Origin: Flagellimonas sp. MMG031
Lineage (GTDB): Bacteria > Bacteroidota > Bacteroidia > Flavobacteriales > Flavobacteriaceae
DNA length: 64,000 nucleotides
Direction: 5' to 3'
NCBI RefSeq assembly: GCF_040112705.1
Contig: NZ_CP157804.1
Location: 2,474,001 to 2,538,000, forward strand
A model generated the notes under the pieces. The model was given only the letters and a program-made list of their open reading frames with translations. It was not told the origin of the DNA and searched no databases. A program made the translations under genes and the position numbers. Positions 26,633 through 34,477 of this stretch are shown piece by piece (positions within the stretch are counted from its first letter, which is position 1; the number at the start of each line of letters is the position of its first letter).

Positions 26633-26731
26633 ATGTTGTACGACACCTACGGTGAGGAATACTTGGCTTTTTTGCAAGAACTCAACGAAATTTTGACAGT
26701 AAACCAACTTGCTGAACTTGATTACCTATAG
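26633..26731 (+). CDS. Microprotein 1 of a related pair (32 aa)
   Basis: An ATG-started frame of 32 codons contains the core EEYLAFLQELNEILTVNQL. Its core resembles that of the next small frame (26760-26861): YL-x-F-[LI]-Q-[ED]-L-x-[ED]-[IL]-L-T. Two neighbouring short frames with matching amphipathic cores are unlikely by chance. The predicted form is a single amphipathic helix. No function can be assigned. Confidence 0.55.
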   Translation: MLYDTYGEEYLAFLQELNEILTVNQLAELDYL

Positions 26732-26759
26732 TTAACAAACAAACCCAAAATTTGTTGCC

Positions 26760-26861
26760 ATGAACAACCAGAACAAAGAAAACACCGCCTACTTGAATTT
26801 TATTCAAGATTTGAAAGACTTGCTTACGGACTTTGATATCAGTCTGTTGAGCAGATCCTAA
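26760..26861 (+). CDS. Microprotein 2 of a related pair (33 aa)
   Basis: This 33-codon frame starts MNNQNKENTA and continues with the core YLNFIQDLKDLLTDFDISL. It shares the YL-F-Q-L-LT pattern with the frame 29 bases upstream. A strong hairpin terminator begins 20 bases after its stop, which supports transcription of this segment. The product would be a small amphipathic helix; the role is unknown. Confidence 0.55.
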   Translation: MNNQNKENTAYLNFIQDLKDLLTDFDISLLSRS

Positions 26862-26881
26862 TTATTTAAGTGATTATCATG

Positions 26882-26918
26882 GAAAAGGGGATGTTGATAA
26901 AATCAGCATCCCCTTTTC
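26882..26918. terminator. Bidirectional terminator between the microproteins and rpoD
   Basis: A 17-bp stem (26882-26898 with 26902-26918, one G-U pair) with a 3-base loop is flanked by A and T runs on both sides. It can stop the plus-strand microprotein transcript and the minus-strand rpoD transcript. Confidence 0.9.
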
Positions 26919-26940
26919 TATTACATATTTTTGAGGTAAC

Positions 26941-27804
26941 CTATCCCAAATAAGATTTTAAGATCTTGCTTTTGGAGGTATGTCGCAATTTTCTAATGGC
27001 CTTTTCCCGTATTTGTCTTACGCGTTCGCGGGTCAAATCAAATGTACTGCCGATTTCTTCCAAAGTCATGGAGGGTTGGTCTCCAATACCGTAATACAGG
27101 CGAACCACATCGGCTTCCCGCGGGGAGAGCGTATCCAAGGCTCGGTTGATTTCCGTGTTCAGGGATTGGTGCATAAGGCCCTTATCTGGTTTTGGCGAAT
27201 CCCCAGCGTTCAATACATCATATAAATTGGAGGTTTCCCCTTCTTTTAAAGGTGCATCCATAGATACGTGCCGCCCTGTGTTCTTGAGGGATTGCTTCAC
27301 TTCGGAAACGGTCATGTCCAGCTCCTTGGCAATTTCTTCTGGCGATGGTGGGCGCTCATGTGCCTGTTCCAAATAGGAAAAGGTCTTTTTTATCTTGTTG
27401 ATGGAACCAATTTTGTTCAATGGCAATCGTACCACACGTGACTGTTCTGCCAAGGCCTGCAGAATGGATTGTCGGATCCACCAAACCGCGTAGGAGATAA
27501 ACTTAAACCCCCGGGTTTCATCAAAGCGTTTGGCGGCCTTTACCAGACCCACGTTTCCTTCATTGATCAAATCTGGGAGTTTAAGGCCCTGATTTTGGTA
27601 TTGTTTTGCCACGGAGACCACAAACCTGAGGTTGGCATTGGTCAACTTTTCCAAAGCAGCTTGGTCTCCGGCCCTGATCTTCTGTGCTAGCTCAACTTCT
27701 TCCTGTGCGGTGATCAAATCGATTTTGCTGATGTCCTGCAAGTATTTGTCGAGAGATTTGGATTCGCGGTTCGTGACCTGTTTGATAATTTTAAGCTGCC
27801 TCAT
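26941..27804 (-). CDS. rpoD: RNA polymerase primary sigma factor RpoD (Bacteroidota type)
   Basis: The 287-aa sigma-70 factor begins [21 protein letters not shown], the standard start of the short Bacteroidota primary sigma factor, and lacks the long region 1.1 of E. coli RpoD. Region 2 ([52 protein letters not shown]), region 3, and region 4 with the [29 protein letters not shown] are all present. It should recognise the TAnnTTTG promoters seen in this window. A second close paralogue lies at 55638-56498. Confidence 0.95.
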   Translation of the reverse strand: MRQLKIIKQVTNRESKSLDKYLQDISKIDLITAQEEVELAQKIRAGDQAALEKLTNANLRFVVSVAKQYQNQGLKLPDLINEGNVGLVKAAKRFDETRGFKFISYAVWWIRQSILQALAEQSRVVRLPLNKIGSINKIKKTFSYLEQAHERPPSPEEIAKELDMTVSEVKQSLKNTGRHVSMDAPLKEGETSNLYDVLNAGDSPKPDKGLMHQSLNTEINRALDTLSPREADVVRLYYGIGDQPSMTLEEIGSTFDLTRERVRQIREKAIRKLRHTSKSKILKSYLG

Positions 27805-27990
27805 TCTTATATCTGGTTTACTAGTGTTACAAGCTATTATTATACATTATAATCTCCATTTTTCCAAGTCGAAATTGTTATTGTTATCAAAATGTTATGA
27901 GTAAATCATCGAAAAAGTTGAATTGTGGGCCAAATGGTAATTGTTGATACTATTTTGATAGAATTAACCTCTGGGATTGGTCACAAGTAC

Positions 27991-28019
27991 AAAAAACCCC
28001 TAATTTTGTAGGGTTTTTT
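27991..28019. terminator. Terminator-like hairpin with no gene ending in front of it
   Basis: AAAAAACCC at 27991-27999 pairs with GGGTTTTTT at 28011-28019, with a one-base bulge and a TA/TA extension. It lies in the divergent gap between rpoD (minus) and the helicase gene (plus). No coding gene ends here on either strand, so it may end a small RNA, act as an attenuator ahead of the helicase, or insulate the two promoters. Confidence 0.6.
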
Positions 28020-28048
28020 ATTTAAGAATCCAAAATGCCATTTTCCCT

Positions 28049-29560
28049 TTGGAAGTAAACAACTCAATCAAAAAGAAAACGCTTTACGGCTATCAGGAGG
28101 AAGACCTGAACAAAATCTTCGAGCAACTGGACAAGCTTCCTGCGGGCAGTAATATCTTGTACCAATTGCCCACGGGAGGAGGAAAAACCGTTGTGTTTTC
28201 GGAGATTACACGAAGGTTTATCCAACAGACCGGAAAAAAGGTGATGGTACTTACCCACCGTATCGAGCTGAGCAAGCAAACCTCCAAAATGCTCAAAGGG
28301 TTTGGCGTGGCCAACAAAGTCATCAATAGTGAAGTGAAGGAACTCTACGACCAGGATGATTATATGTGCTTTGTGGCTATGGTGGAAACCTTGAACAACC
28401 GCCTTCAGGAAGAAAAAGTAAAAATCAATAATGTAGGCCTGGTAATCATTGATGAGGCCCACTACAACTCGTTCCGAAAGCTGTTCAAATATTTCGAGAA
28501 GTCCACCATCTTGGGTGTAACGGCCACTCCGTTGAGCTCCAACATCAAACTTCCCATGAAGGACAATTACAAGCACCTGATCATTGGGGAGTCGATAAAA
28601 TCATTAATTGAAAAGAACTTTTTGGCCAGGGCCAACCTGTATAATTATGATGTTAGCCTACGCACCCTTAAATTGGGCATTAATGGTGACTATACCGTAA
28701 AATCCTCGGACGAGTTTTACAGTGCACACAGCATGCTCGGGAAATTGCTCTCTGCCTACGAGGAAATTGCCAAGGGGACCAAAACGCTGATCTTCAACAA
28801 CGGAATCAATACATCGCTTTATGTATACGAGACGTTTAAAAAGGCTGGGTATAATGTTCGGCACCTCGACAACAAGAACACGGCCTCCGAACGCAAGGAC
28901 ATTCTGGATTGGTTTGCCAAAACACCCGATGCCATTCTCACCTCGGTGAGTATATTGACCACGGGTTTTGATGAACCTACGGTGGAAACCATTATTTTGA
29001 ACAGGGCTACACGATCGCTCACGTTGTATTTCCAGATGATCGGAAGGGGATCTAGGGTGCTTCCTGACAAAGATGAGTTCAATGTAATCGATATGGGAAA
29101 TAATATTGCCCGTTTCGGACCTTGGGATGCACCTGTGGACTGGCAAGAAATCTTTCATTTCCCTGATTTTTACCTAGAAAACATCAAAAATGATGAGGAA
29201 ATCGAGCGGGATTTTGTCTATGAGATGCCCGAAGAACTTCGCGCCAAATTCAGCAAGTCGGAGAACATCACCTTTGATGTGAAGGAAGAGTACAAAAAGA
29301 TATTTGCACAGGGGAAAAAATCAAAAATTGTACTGGAGAAGAGTATTGAACAGCACGCGAAAATCTGTGTGGAAAACAGTGAAGATGTTTTTGATGCCCG
29401 AATCTTGGCCAAGGAGCTCAAGGATGAGATTTCGTATCGTGTAAAGCAATATTCCTATTGCATCATGAACAATACCAAGAACTACAAGGAGTGGCTGGAG
29501 GAAGATTATGAGCGTAAACTCCGTTCCAGTATCTCCAAAATGTTTGCGGCCAGGATGTAG
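28049..29560 (+). CDS. DEAD/DEAH-box (superfamily 2) helicase
   Basis: The 503-aa protein has the SF2 helicase motifs in order: motif I LPTGGGKT, motif II DEAH (VIIDEAHYNSF), motif III TAT (GVTATPL), and motif VI QMIGRGSR. The two RecA-like domains cover about 20-400, and a helical C-terminal part of unknown role follows. It resembles the restriction-enzyme/UvrB-like helicases that are common as free-standing genes in Flavobacteriaceae. No methylase or nuclease is next to it. The start used is TTG; no better in-frame ATG exists upstream. Confidence 0.85.
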   Translation: MEVNNSIKKKTLYGYQEEDLNKIFEQLDKLPAGSNILYQLPTGGGKTVVFSEITRRFIQQTGKKVMVLTHRIELSKQTSKMLKGFGVANKVINSEVKELYDQDDYMCFVAMVETLNNRLQEEKVKINNVGLVIIDEAHYNSFRKLFKYFEKSTILGVTATPLSSNIKLPMKDNYKHLIIGESIKSLIEKNFLARANLYNYDVSLRTLKLGINGDYTVKSSDEFYSAHSMLGKLLSAYEEIAKGTKTLIFNNGINTSLYVYETFKKAGYNVRHLDNKNTASERKDILDWFAKTPDAILTSVSILTTGFDEPTVETIILNRATRSLTLYFQMIGRGSRVLPDKDEFNVIDMGNNIARFGPWDAPVDWQEIFHFPDFYLENIKNDEEIERDFVYEMPEELRAKFSKSENITFDVKEEYKKIFAQGKKSKIVLEKSIEQHAKICVENSEDVFDARILAKELKDEISYRVKQYSYCIMNNTKNYKEWLEEDYERKLRSSISKMFAARM

Positions 29561-29712
29561 ATCAAGTTGGCAGGAATGCTGGTAGCTCCGTTTTTTGGAT
29601 TTGAGCTTCAACTTACACTTACCATTGCATTTGAGATTTGAGCTTGAACTTGATAGTTGAGTTTGAGTTTTAATCCCCAATAGTATACGGCCATCTTTGT
29701 ATTTTTACCTCC

Positions 29713-30951
29713 ATGTCCAAAAAACTACTTGTAATTGGTTATGTATGGCCAGAACCCTCAACAACTGCGGCCGGAAGTCGTATGCAACAATTGTTGGAGG
29801 CATTTTTGACATTTGGTTATCAGATCACATTTGCCAGCACGGCAAGTAAAACCGAGTACAGTCTGGATTTGGAAGCCATGGACATTGCAATGGTCCACAT
29901 CCAACTCAACCATTCGAGTTTTGATGATTTTATACAGCAATTGAAGCCCAATGTGGTGATGTTCGACCGTTTTATGGTAGAGGAACAATTTGGGTGGCGC
30001 GTAGCGGAACACGCACCAAGTGCCTTGCGCATAATCAATACCGAAGATTTACATGCCCTGCGCAAGAGTAGGGAAGAGGCACTTAAAAAGAACCAAGTCT
30101 TTAAGATTGAAGATTGGAAAAACCATCCAACAACCTTACGGGAAATTGCGAGCATCTATCGCTGTGATCTTACGTTTATGATTTCCAGCTACGAAATGGA
30201 AATTTTACAGCATAAGTTGAAGGTCCCTACGGATTTGCTGCTGTGTATTCCGTTTATGGTAGATGTTGGAAGTATATCTGCTGCAAAAAACCCTCCATTC
30301 GATGCCAGAAATGGTTTCATCAGTATCGGAAATGGCAAACACGCACCCAATGTGGATGCACTAAAGGTCTTGAAAAATGAAATTTGGCCCCGAATTCGCC
30401 ATCAACTGCCCAATGCTGAAATCCAAGTTTATGGCGCATATCTACCGCAACAGGTCAACGAAATGCACGATCCCATAACAGGTTTTTACGTTAAGGGATG
30501 GGCGGAAGATGCGTTCAGGGTGCTCCAAATTGCCAGGGTGTTGTTGGCTCCACTTCGATTTGGAGCAGGAATCAAAGGAAAGTTGTTGGATGCCATGCAA
30601 ACCGGAACCCCAAGTGTAACCACCACCATAGGTGCCGAGGGCATGCATGCTGACTTGGCATGGAACGGATTTATTGCCGACGATTGGGAAGCATTTGCCC
30701 AAGCTGCCGTGAAATTGCATCAAGACCAAAAAAGTTGGGAAAGTGCCCAATACAACGGTAATGCATTGCTCCAACAGTTGTATGATAGGCAAAGCCTACA
30801 AAGTAGTTTGGAAGAACGATTGGAATATTTGATTATGGACCTGGAAGCCCATCGCTCACAAAATTTCATTGGAAAACTGTTACAGCATCAAACCATGAGC
30901 AGCACCAAATATATGGCCAAATGGATAGAGGAGAAGCATAAGGAGAAGTAA
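29713..30951 (+). CDS. Glycosyltransferase, GT-B fold (family 4-like)
   Basis: The 412-aa protein is a GT-B glycosyltransferase. The N-terminal domain begins LVIGYVWPEPSTTAAGSRM, and the C-terminal nucleotide-sugar domain has RVLLAPLRFGAGIKGKLLDAM and the sugar-binding GTPSVTT-x-IGAEGM segment. It probably transfers a sugar onto a surface polysaccharide or glycoprotein; donor and acceptor are unknown. A diverged copy of its last 15 codons is found 0.8 kb downstream, beyond the SDR gene. Confidence 0.82.
   Translation: MSKKLLVIGYVWPEPSTTAAGSRMQQLLEAFLTFGYQITFASTASKTEYSLDLEAMDIAMVHIQLNHSSFDDFIQQLKPNVVMFDRFMVEEQFGWRVAEHAPSALRIINTEDLHALRKSREEALKKNQVFKIEDWKNHPTTLREIASIYRCDLTFMISSYEMEILQHKLKVPTDLLLCIPFMVDVGSISAAKNPPFDARNGFISIGNGKHAPNVDALKVLKNEIWPRIRHQLPNAEIQVYGAYLPQQVNEMHDPITGFYVKGWAEDAFRVLQIARVLLAPLRFGAGIKGKLLDAMQTGTPSVTTTIGAEGMHADLAWNGFIADDWEAFAQAAVKLHQDQKSWESAQYNGNALLQQLYDRQSLQSSLEERLEYLIMDLEAHRSQNFIGKLLQHQTMSSTKYMAKWIEEKHKEK
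30907..30950. repeat. 3' end of the glycosyltransferase gene, copy 1 of a direct repeat
   Basis: The segment encoding KYMAKWIEEKHK at the end of the glycosyltransferase gene recurs at 31750-31787 with several third-position changes. Offset between copies is 843 bp. See the entry at 31750. Confidence 0.75.
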
Positions 30952-31082
30952 CGTAAATAATTAAGGCTATGAATAGATGAGCTTCTCTGCGCATTTGACC
31001 TTAAAATGTTCCAAATAATGAGAGGCGTTAAAACTGAGTTAAGCATCTTGGATAGCTCCCAAATAGTTTTATTTTATGAATT

Positions 31083-31703
31083 ATGGAATGTATTTTAGTC
31101 GCAGGTGCCACTGGCGCAACAGGAGAAAAAGTTGTCAAATTAGTAAACCAATCTGAAAATTATCGCGCGGTAGCCTTGGTACGTAACAAAGAGCAAAAGG
31201 AGCAATGGGAGTCCCAAGGGGTAGAAACTGTAATGGGAGACCTAACCAAGGATGTATCGCATACCACCAAGGGTATAGATAAAGTAGTTTTTGCTGCAGG
31301 CTCTGGAGGCAAAAACGTAGTCGATGTGGACCAAGAAGGTGCCAAAAAGCTTATAGACGCATCGAAAAAGGAACGTGTTCGTAAATTTGTTATGCTAAGT
31401 TCTATGGGCGTGGATAATCCACGCGGTGAACTCAAGGAATATCTACAAGCCAAGCAAAATGCAGATCAATATTTAGACATCAGCGGTTTAACCTTCACAA
31501 TAGTGAGGCCAGGCACATTGAACAATGAGGAGGGAACTGGAAATATCAAACTTGCGGAAAAAATGAACGAACGGGGTGAAATCCCAAGATGGGATGTAGC
31601 CAGAACCCTGGTAAAAAGCCTTGAAGATGGTATTGCCACAAATCAAGCGTTCGAAATTTTAACAGGCGAAACCAAAATAGAAGAAGCTGTACATGAATTC
31701 TAA
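31083..31703 (+). CDS. NAD(P)-binding SDR-family protein (atypical SDR, YwnB/SDR_a5-like)
   Basis: The 206-aa protein is an atypical short-chain dehydrogenase with the nucleotide-binding start ILVAGATGATGEKVVKLV and the conserved VMLSSMGVDNPRG and FTIVRPGTLNNEEGTG segments. Proteins of this type bind NADP and may reduce flavins or quinones; many have unknown substrates. It is flanked on its right by a copy of the glycosyltransferase 3' end, so it was probably inserted there. A start in another frame at 31077 was rejected. Confidence 0.85.
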   Translation: MECILVAGATGATGEKVVKLVNQSENYRAVALVRNKEQKEQWESQGVETVMGDLTKDVSHTTKGIDKVVFAAGSGGKNVVDVDQEGAKKLIDASKKERVRKFVMLSSMGVDNPRGELKEYLQAKQNADQYLDISGLTFTIVRPGTLNNEEGTGNIKLAEKMNERGEIPRWDVARTLVKSLEDGIATNQAFEILTGETKIEEAVHEF

Positions 31704-31749
31704 GCATTATTTCCCAAATGGAAATTGGAAGGTATGCAAAGCAACTATC

Positions 31750-31800
31750 AAGTATATGGCCAAATGGATTGAGGAGAAGCATAAAGATCAAACCCTTTAA
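31750..31800 (+). pseudogene. Remnant of a glycosyltransferase 3' end after the SDR gene
   Basis: This short frame reads KYMAKWIEEKHKDQTL followed by a stop, and matches the last codons of the glycosyltransferase (KYMAKWIEEKHKEK) at 30907-30951. Changes are mostly at third codon positions, so it looks like a homologous, diverged copy from another strain and not a recent duplication. It marks the right edge of the SDR insertion. Confidence 0.7.
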
Positions 31801-31816
31801 TGCTGCCCAAAGTATA

Positions 31817-32206
31817 TTAATCCAGCAACTGGTCCGTAATGATCAAAGTGTATTCAAAAACATTTTCCAAAGGTTCCGATAACACCCACAATTCGTCATC
31901 AACAGGAGTTTGCTGATACCGCAATACGTAATCTCCATTTTCCGAAGCATACAGTTTAATGGCCTCAAAGCGTAAAGAAGCTGTTGGCATGACCGCTATC
32001 GTCTCATTGTTCAGTGTAGAGCCAATGATACTGGATGACTGTTTGGCTATTTGCGAAATTTGGTTGGATTCATCAATGTAGAACAGATCCACATTGGAGT
32101 TGTTTTGAATTTTGTATGATGTTTCAAATCCAGCGTTTTCGAAATCGTCCTCACATTGAAATGACATCAAAAATGGGAAGAGCATCAATAAAAATACTTT
32201 TTTCAT
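31817..32206 (-). CDS. Hypothetical lipoprotein
   Basis: The 129-aa protein has a lipoprotein signal (MKKVFLLMLFPFLMSFQC, Cys18) followed by an acidic spacer. The mature part has no catalytic motif that I recognise and is probably a beta-rich domain exposed at the outer membrane. It is the last gene of a minus-strand block after the serine hydrolase and is separated from it by 53 bp. Function unknown. Confidence 0.65.
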   Translation of the reverse strand: MKKVFLLMLFPFLMSFQCEDDFENAGFETSYKIQNNSNVDLFYIDESNQISQIAKQSSSIIGSTLNNETIAVMPTASLRFEAIKLYASENGDYVLRYQQTPVDDELWVLSEPLENVFEYTLIITDQLLD

Positions 32207-32259
32207 CGCTTTTTTAGCTTAAAGATAGATTTATTCTTCTTTCTCATGTTAAGTTGATG

Positions 32260-33612
32260 TTACTCCTTTGTAAAATTTACCCTTGCCCCTCGTTGTTTAA
32301 AAAGTAGGGTGTTCTCTTCGGGATCAAAGGTCATTTCGATGCCTGCGGAGACAAATTCAAATTGATGCTTGTCCACAGGGTCCAAAGTAAATGCTGGCTG
32401 ACCCGTAGCTCTGCCCTTAAGCACCCCATCCTCAATGAAAATACTTATGTCCAAAGGAAAATCAGGGGCGGTATAGTTGCCCACATAAACCTCCAATTGT
32501 TCGGGTGATACTTCGTAAGTATTGAATTTTGGCAATTCAAAAGGCTCATTGTAGACCGTGCTCAAAACGGCAATGGCAATGTCGTTGGTATTCATATTGT
32601 TGCCATTTGAGGTAAGGGCAAAGGATACATTGCCGTCATCAAAATGACCGAATAAAGAAGAGAATCCATCTATCCCTCCTGTGTGACCATAACTGGTTCG
32701 CTCATGAAAAGGAAAGCTGAACAATCCCAATCCATAGCCGTCCGTAATCTTTTTCATGGCTTCTACATACTCCAAATCAAGCAATTTGCCTCCAAAAAGG
32801 GCATCACTAAATTTGACAATATCTGTTGGATTGGAAACTATGGCGCCTGCACCAACAGGGATGGACATATCGGTTTCTGGATGTTCTTGCCATTTATCCA
32901 GGTACATGTACGATTTACATTCGTTGGCCTTTGTGCCAATTTTTTCACCGACATAGGTATCGGCAAGCCCTAAGGGTCTGGCAATGAATTCTTCAAGCAG
33001 TTCGGGATAGGGTTTTCCCATGCTTTTTTCCAGAATGTAGGTCAGCAACACAAAATTGGAATTACTGTATTGGAATTTGCTATCGGGCTCAAAATCACTT
33101 CCCGCCTTTACAATGATTTCCACCATTTCTGATGCAGATTTTGGCTGGGTCATATAGGTGGCATAAGCAGGGTCATCCGTAAAATTGTGAATACCGCTTC
33201 GGTTGCCCAACAGTTGTTTGATGGTAATATTTTCCGATTTTGGAACCTCTGGAAAAAACTGGTCCAAGGTCTGGTCTAAAGACAGTTTTCCTGCCGATAT
33301 GGCCTTAAAAGCCAATACTGCTGTAAATGTTTTGGTAATGGAACCAATGCGATATCTGGAAGCCACCGTTGCTTTGGATTCGGAAGTGACGTCACAATAC
33401 CCCACCGAACGTGTATAGATCAACTCACCTGCTTGGGAAACGGCAACACTGCCCATGAACTTATTGTTCTCTTCCAAAAGATCGAAGTATTGATCCAATT
33501 TGACGGTATCAAACTCTTGGGACCATAACGAAGCGGTAAAAAGGAAAAGAACGGCCACAATCCAAAGCGTTTTGAACTGTAGTTTATAAAATAAAGAAAG
33601 AGGGCTTTTCAT
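32260..33612 (-). CDS. Class C beta-lactamase-family serine hydrolase
   Basis: The 450-aa protein has an N-terminal signal segment (start chosen at 33612: MKSPLSLFYKLQFKTLWIV..., hydrophobic to about residue 30). The serine hydrolase motifs are SITK (Ser nucleophile in RIGSITKTFTAV), YSN (Tyr general base region, QYSNSNF) and HTG (YGHTGGIDG). It belongs to the beta-lactamase/esterase (class C) superfamily; the true substrate could be a peptidoglycan stem peptide or an ester. An upstream ATG would add 16 residues and is unlikely. A second such gene lies at 39947. Confidence 0.87.
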   Translation of the reverse strand: MKSPLSLFYKLQFKTLWIVAVLFLFTASLWSQEFDTVKLDQYFDLLEENNKFMGSVAVSQAGELIYTRSVGYCDVTSESKATVASRYRIGSITKTFTAVLAFKAISAGKLSLDQTLDQFFPEVPKSENITIKQLLGNRSGIHNFTDDPAYATYMTQPKSASEMVEIIVKAGSDFEPDSKFQYSNSNFVLLTYILEKSMGKPYPELLEEFIARPLGLADTYVGEKIGTKANECKSYMYLDKWQEHPETDMSIPVGAGAIVSNPTDIVKFSDALFGGKLLDLEYVEAMKKITDGYGLGLFSFPFHERTSYGHTGGIDGFSSLFGHFDDGNVSFALTSNGNNMNTNDIAIAVLSTVYNEPFELPKFNTYEVSPEQLEVYVGNYTAPDFPLDISIFIEDGVLKGRATGQPAFTLDPVDKHQFEFVSAGIEMTFDPEENTLLFKQRGARVNFTKE

Positions 33613-33681
33613 GACATGGAGGTTTAGTGTTGCCGCCAAATTAGAGCATTTCCATGTCAAACCAAAAAGAACCTGCCTGCA

Positions 33682-34395
33682 CTATACCTTTTTCACCCGA
33701 TATTGGTAAGGTTTCCGGCCAGGTGCATCTGTTTGGAGCTTCGGCAAACGCTCAAAAAAACCGGAACCTATCATCTTCTTTTGAAAACGGCTACGGTCCA
33801 AGGTTTCCTCCAAAATGGTTTGGTGCAATTGGTGCAATTGTGGCATCGTAAATTCCGTAGGCAATAAATTATAGGTCAATGGTTCTTGTTGTACATCTTC
33901 CTTCAGCCGCTCCTTGGCCTCTAGTACAATATCCCGATGGTCCATCCACATAGGAGGGAGGTCATTCATGTTGAACCAACCAAAAGCCGAGTCCAAATTA
34001 CCGATTACCGGTCGGGTCTCTTCAAAATTGACCAAGGAATAGTGGGCGAGGGTCACAAAACGGTCGTTCAACCAAGAATTTTCTTCAAAGGGAAAGTCCA
34101 ATTCCTTAAAAAATTGCTGCCATTCCTCTGTAAACTTACGGTCTTCACCGCCAAAAACGGACAAAAACTTAAAGTGGGGGTCTTCCAACCCGGTTCGTTC
34201 CCTTAGGATACGCACCGTGGCCGCTTCCACAGATTCCGAACGTAGGATATACCCACCGGGCAATAGCCACTTATCCCCAATCTGAAGCAACAAACACTTG
34301 AGTTGGTCTTCATGAAATCCGATGATGACCATGTCCACCGAAAGATTGGGCAAATAATCTTGTTGACCGTTTTCGATAAAAGTATTGATGTCCAT
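33682..34395 (-). CDS. NrtR-type regulator: Nudix-like domain plus winged helix
   Basis: The 237-aa protein has a Nudix-like domain with a degenerate Nudix box (GGYILRSESVEAATVRILRERTGL region), in which the catalytic REUXEE glutamates are missing, followed by a C-terminal winged-helix domain (about 165-237). This is the architecture of NrtR-family repressors; Bacteroidota members are known to control sugar genes. It is divergent from the GH3 gene and two palindromic sites lie between them, so it most likely represses that gene and perhaps itself. The start chosen is the ATG at 34395; an upstream TTG is less likely. Confidence 0.83.
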   Translation of the reverse strand: MDINTFIENGQQDYLPNLSVDMVIIGFHEDQLKCLLLQIGDKWLLPGGYILRSESVEAATVRILRERTGLEDPHFKFLSVFGGEDRKFTEEWQQFFKELDFPFEENSWLNDRFVTLAHYSLVNFEETRPVIGNLDSAFGWFNMNDLPPMWMDHRDIVLEAKERLKEDVQQEPLTYNLLPTEFTMPQLHQLHQTILEETLDRSRFQKKMIGSGFFERLPKLQTDAPGRKPYQYRVKKV

Positions 34396-34412
34396 ACAGC
34401 AAAAATAATGAT

Positions 34413-34431
34413 TTGTGTCATTTTGCCACAA
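34413..34431. promoter_or_regulatory. Second operator-like palindrome near the NrtR gene
   Basis: TTGTGTCA (34413-34420) and TGCCACAA (34424-34431) are inverted copies with one mismatch and a 3-base spacer. They have the same half-site as the perfect palindrome at 34448. The segment overlaps the -33 TTTTG box (34421-34425) of the GH3 promoter. Confidence 0.65.
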
Positions 34432-34451
34432 TTAAATCTTTTTTATATTTG
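34421..34451 (+). promoter_or_regulatory. GH3 promoter (-33 TTTTG, -7 TATATTTG)
   Basis: TTTTG at 34421-34425 and TATATTTG at 34444-34451 are spaced by 18 bases, fitting the Bacteroidota promoter. The -7 box ends 26 bases before the GH3 ATG. Confidence 0.65.
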
Positions 34452-34468
34452 TGTCAAGTTGACACAAA
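34448..34468. promoter_or_regulatory. Perfect palindromic operator over the GH3 promoter
   Basis: TTTGTGTCAA (34448-34457), a single G, and TTGACACAAA (34459-34468) form a perfect 10-bp inverted repeat. It overlaps the -7 box and the expected start of transcription of the GH3 gene, so a bound protein would block initiation. The adjacent NrtR-type regulator is the obvious candidate. Confidence 0.75.
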
Positions 34469-34477
34469 CTATATATT

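Noticed and set aside
29598-29668. Direct repeat of GATTTGAGCTT-x-AACTT and low-complexity TTTGAG runs ahead of the glycosyltransferase gene
   Set aside because: Short and low complexity; possibly remnants of slippage, with no gene or structure attached.
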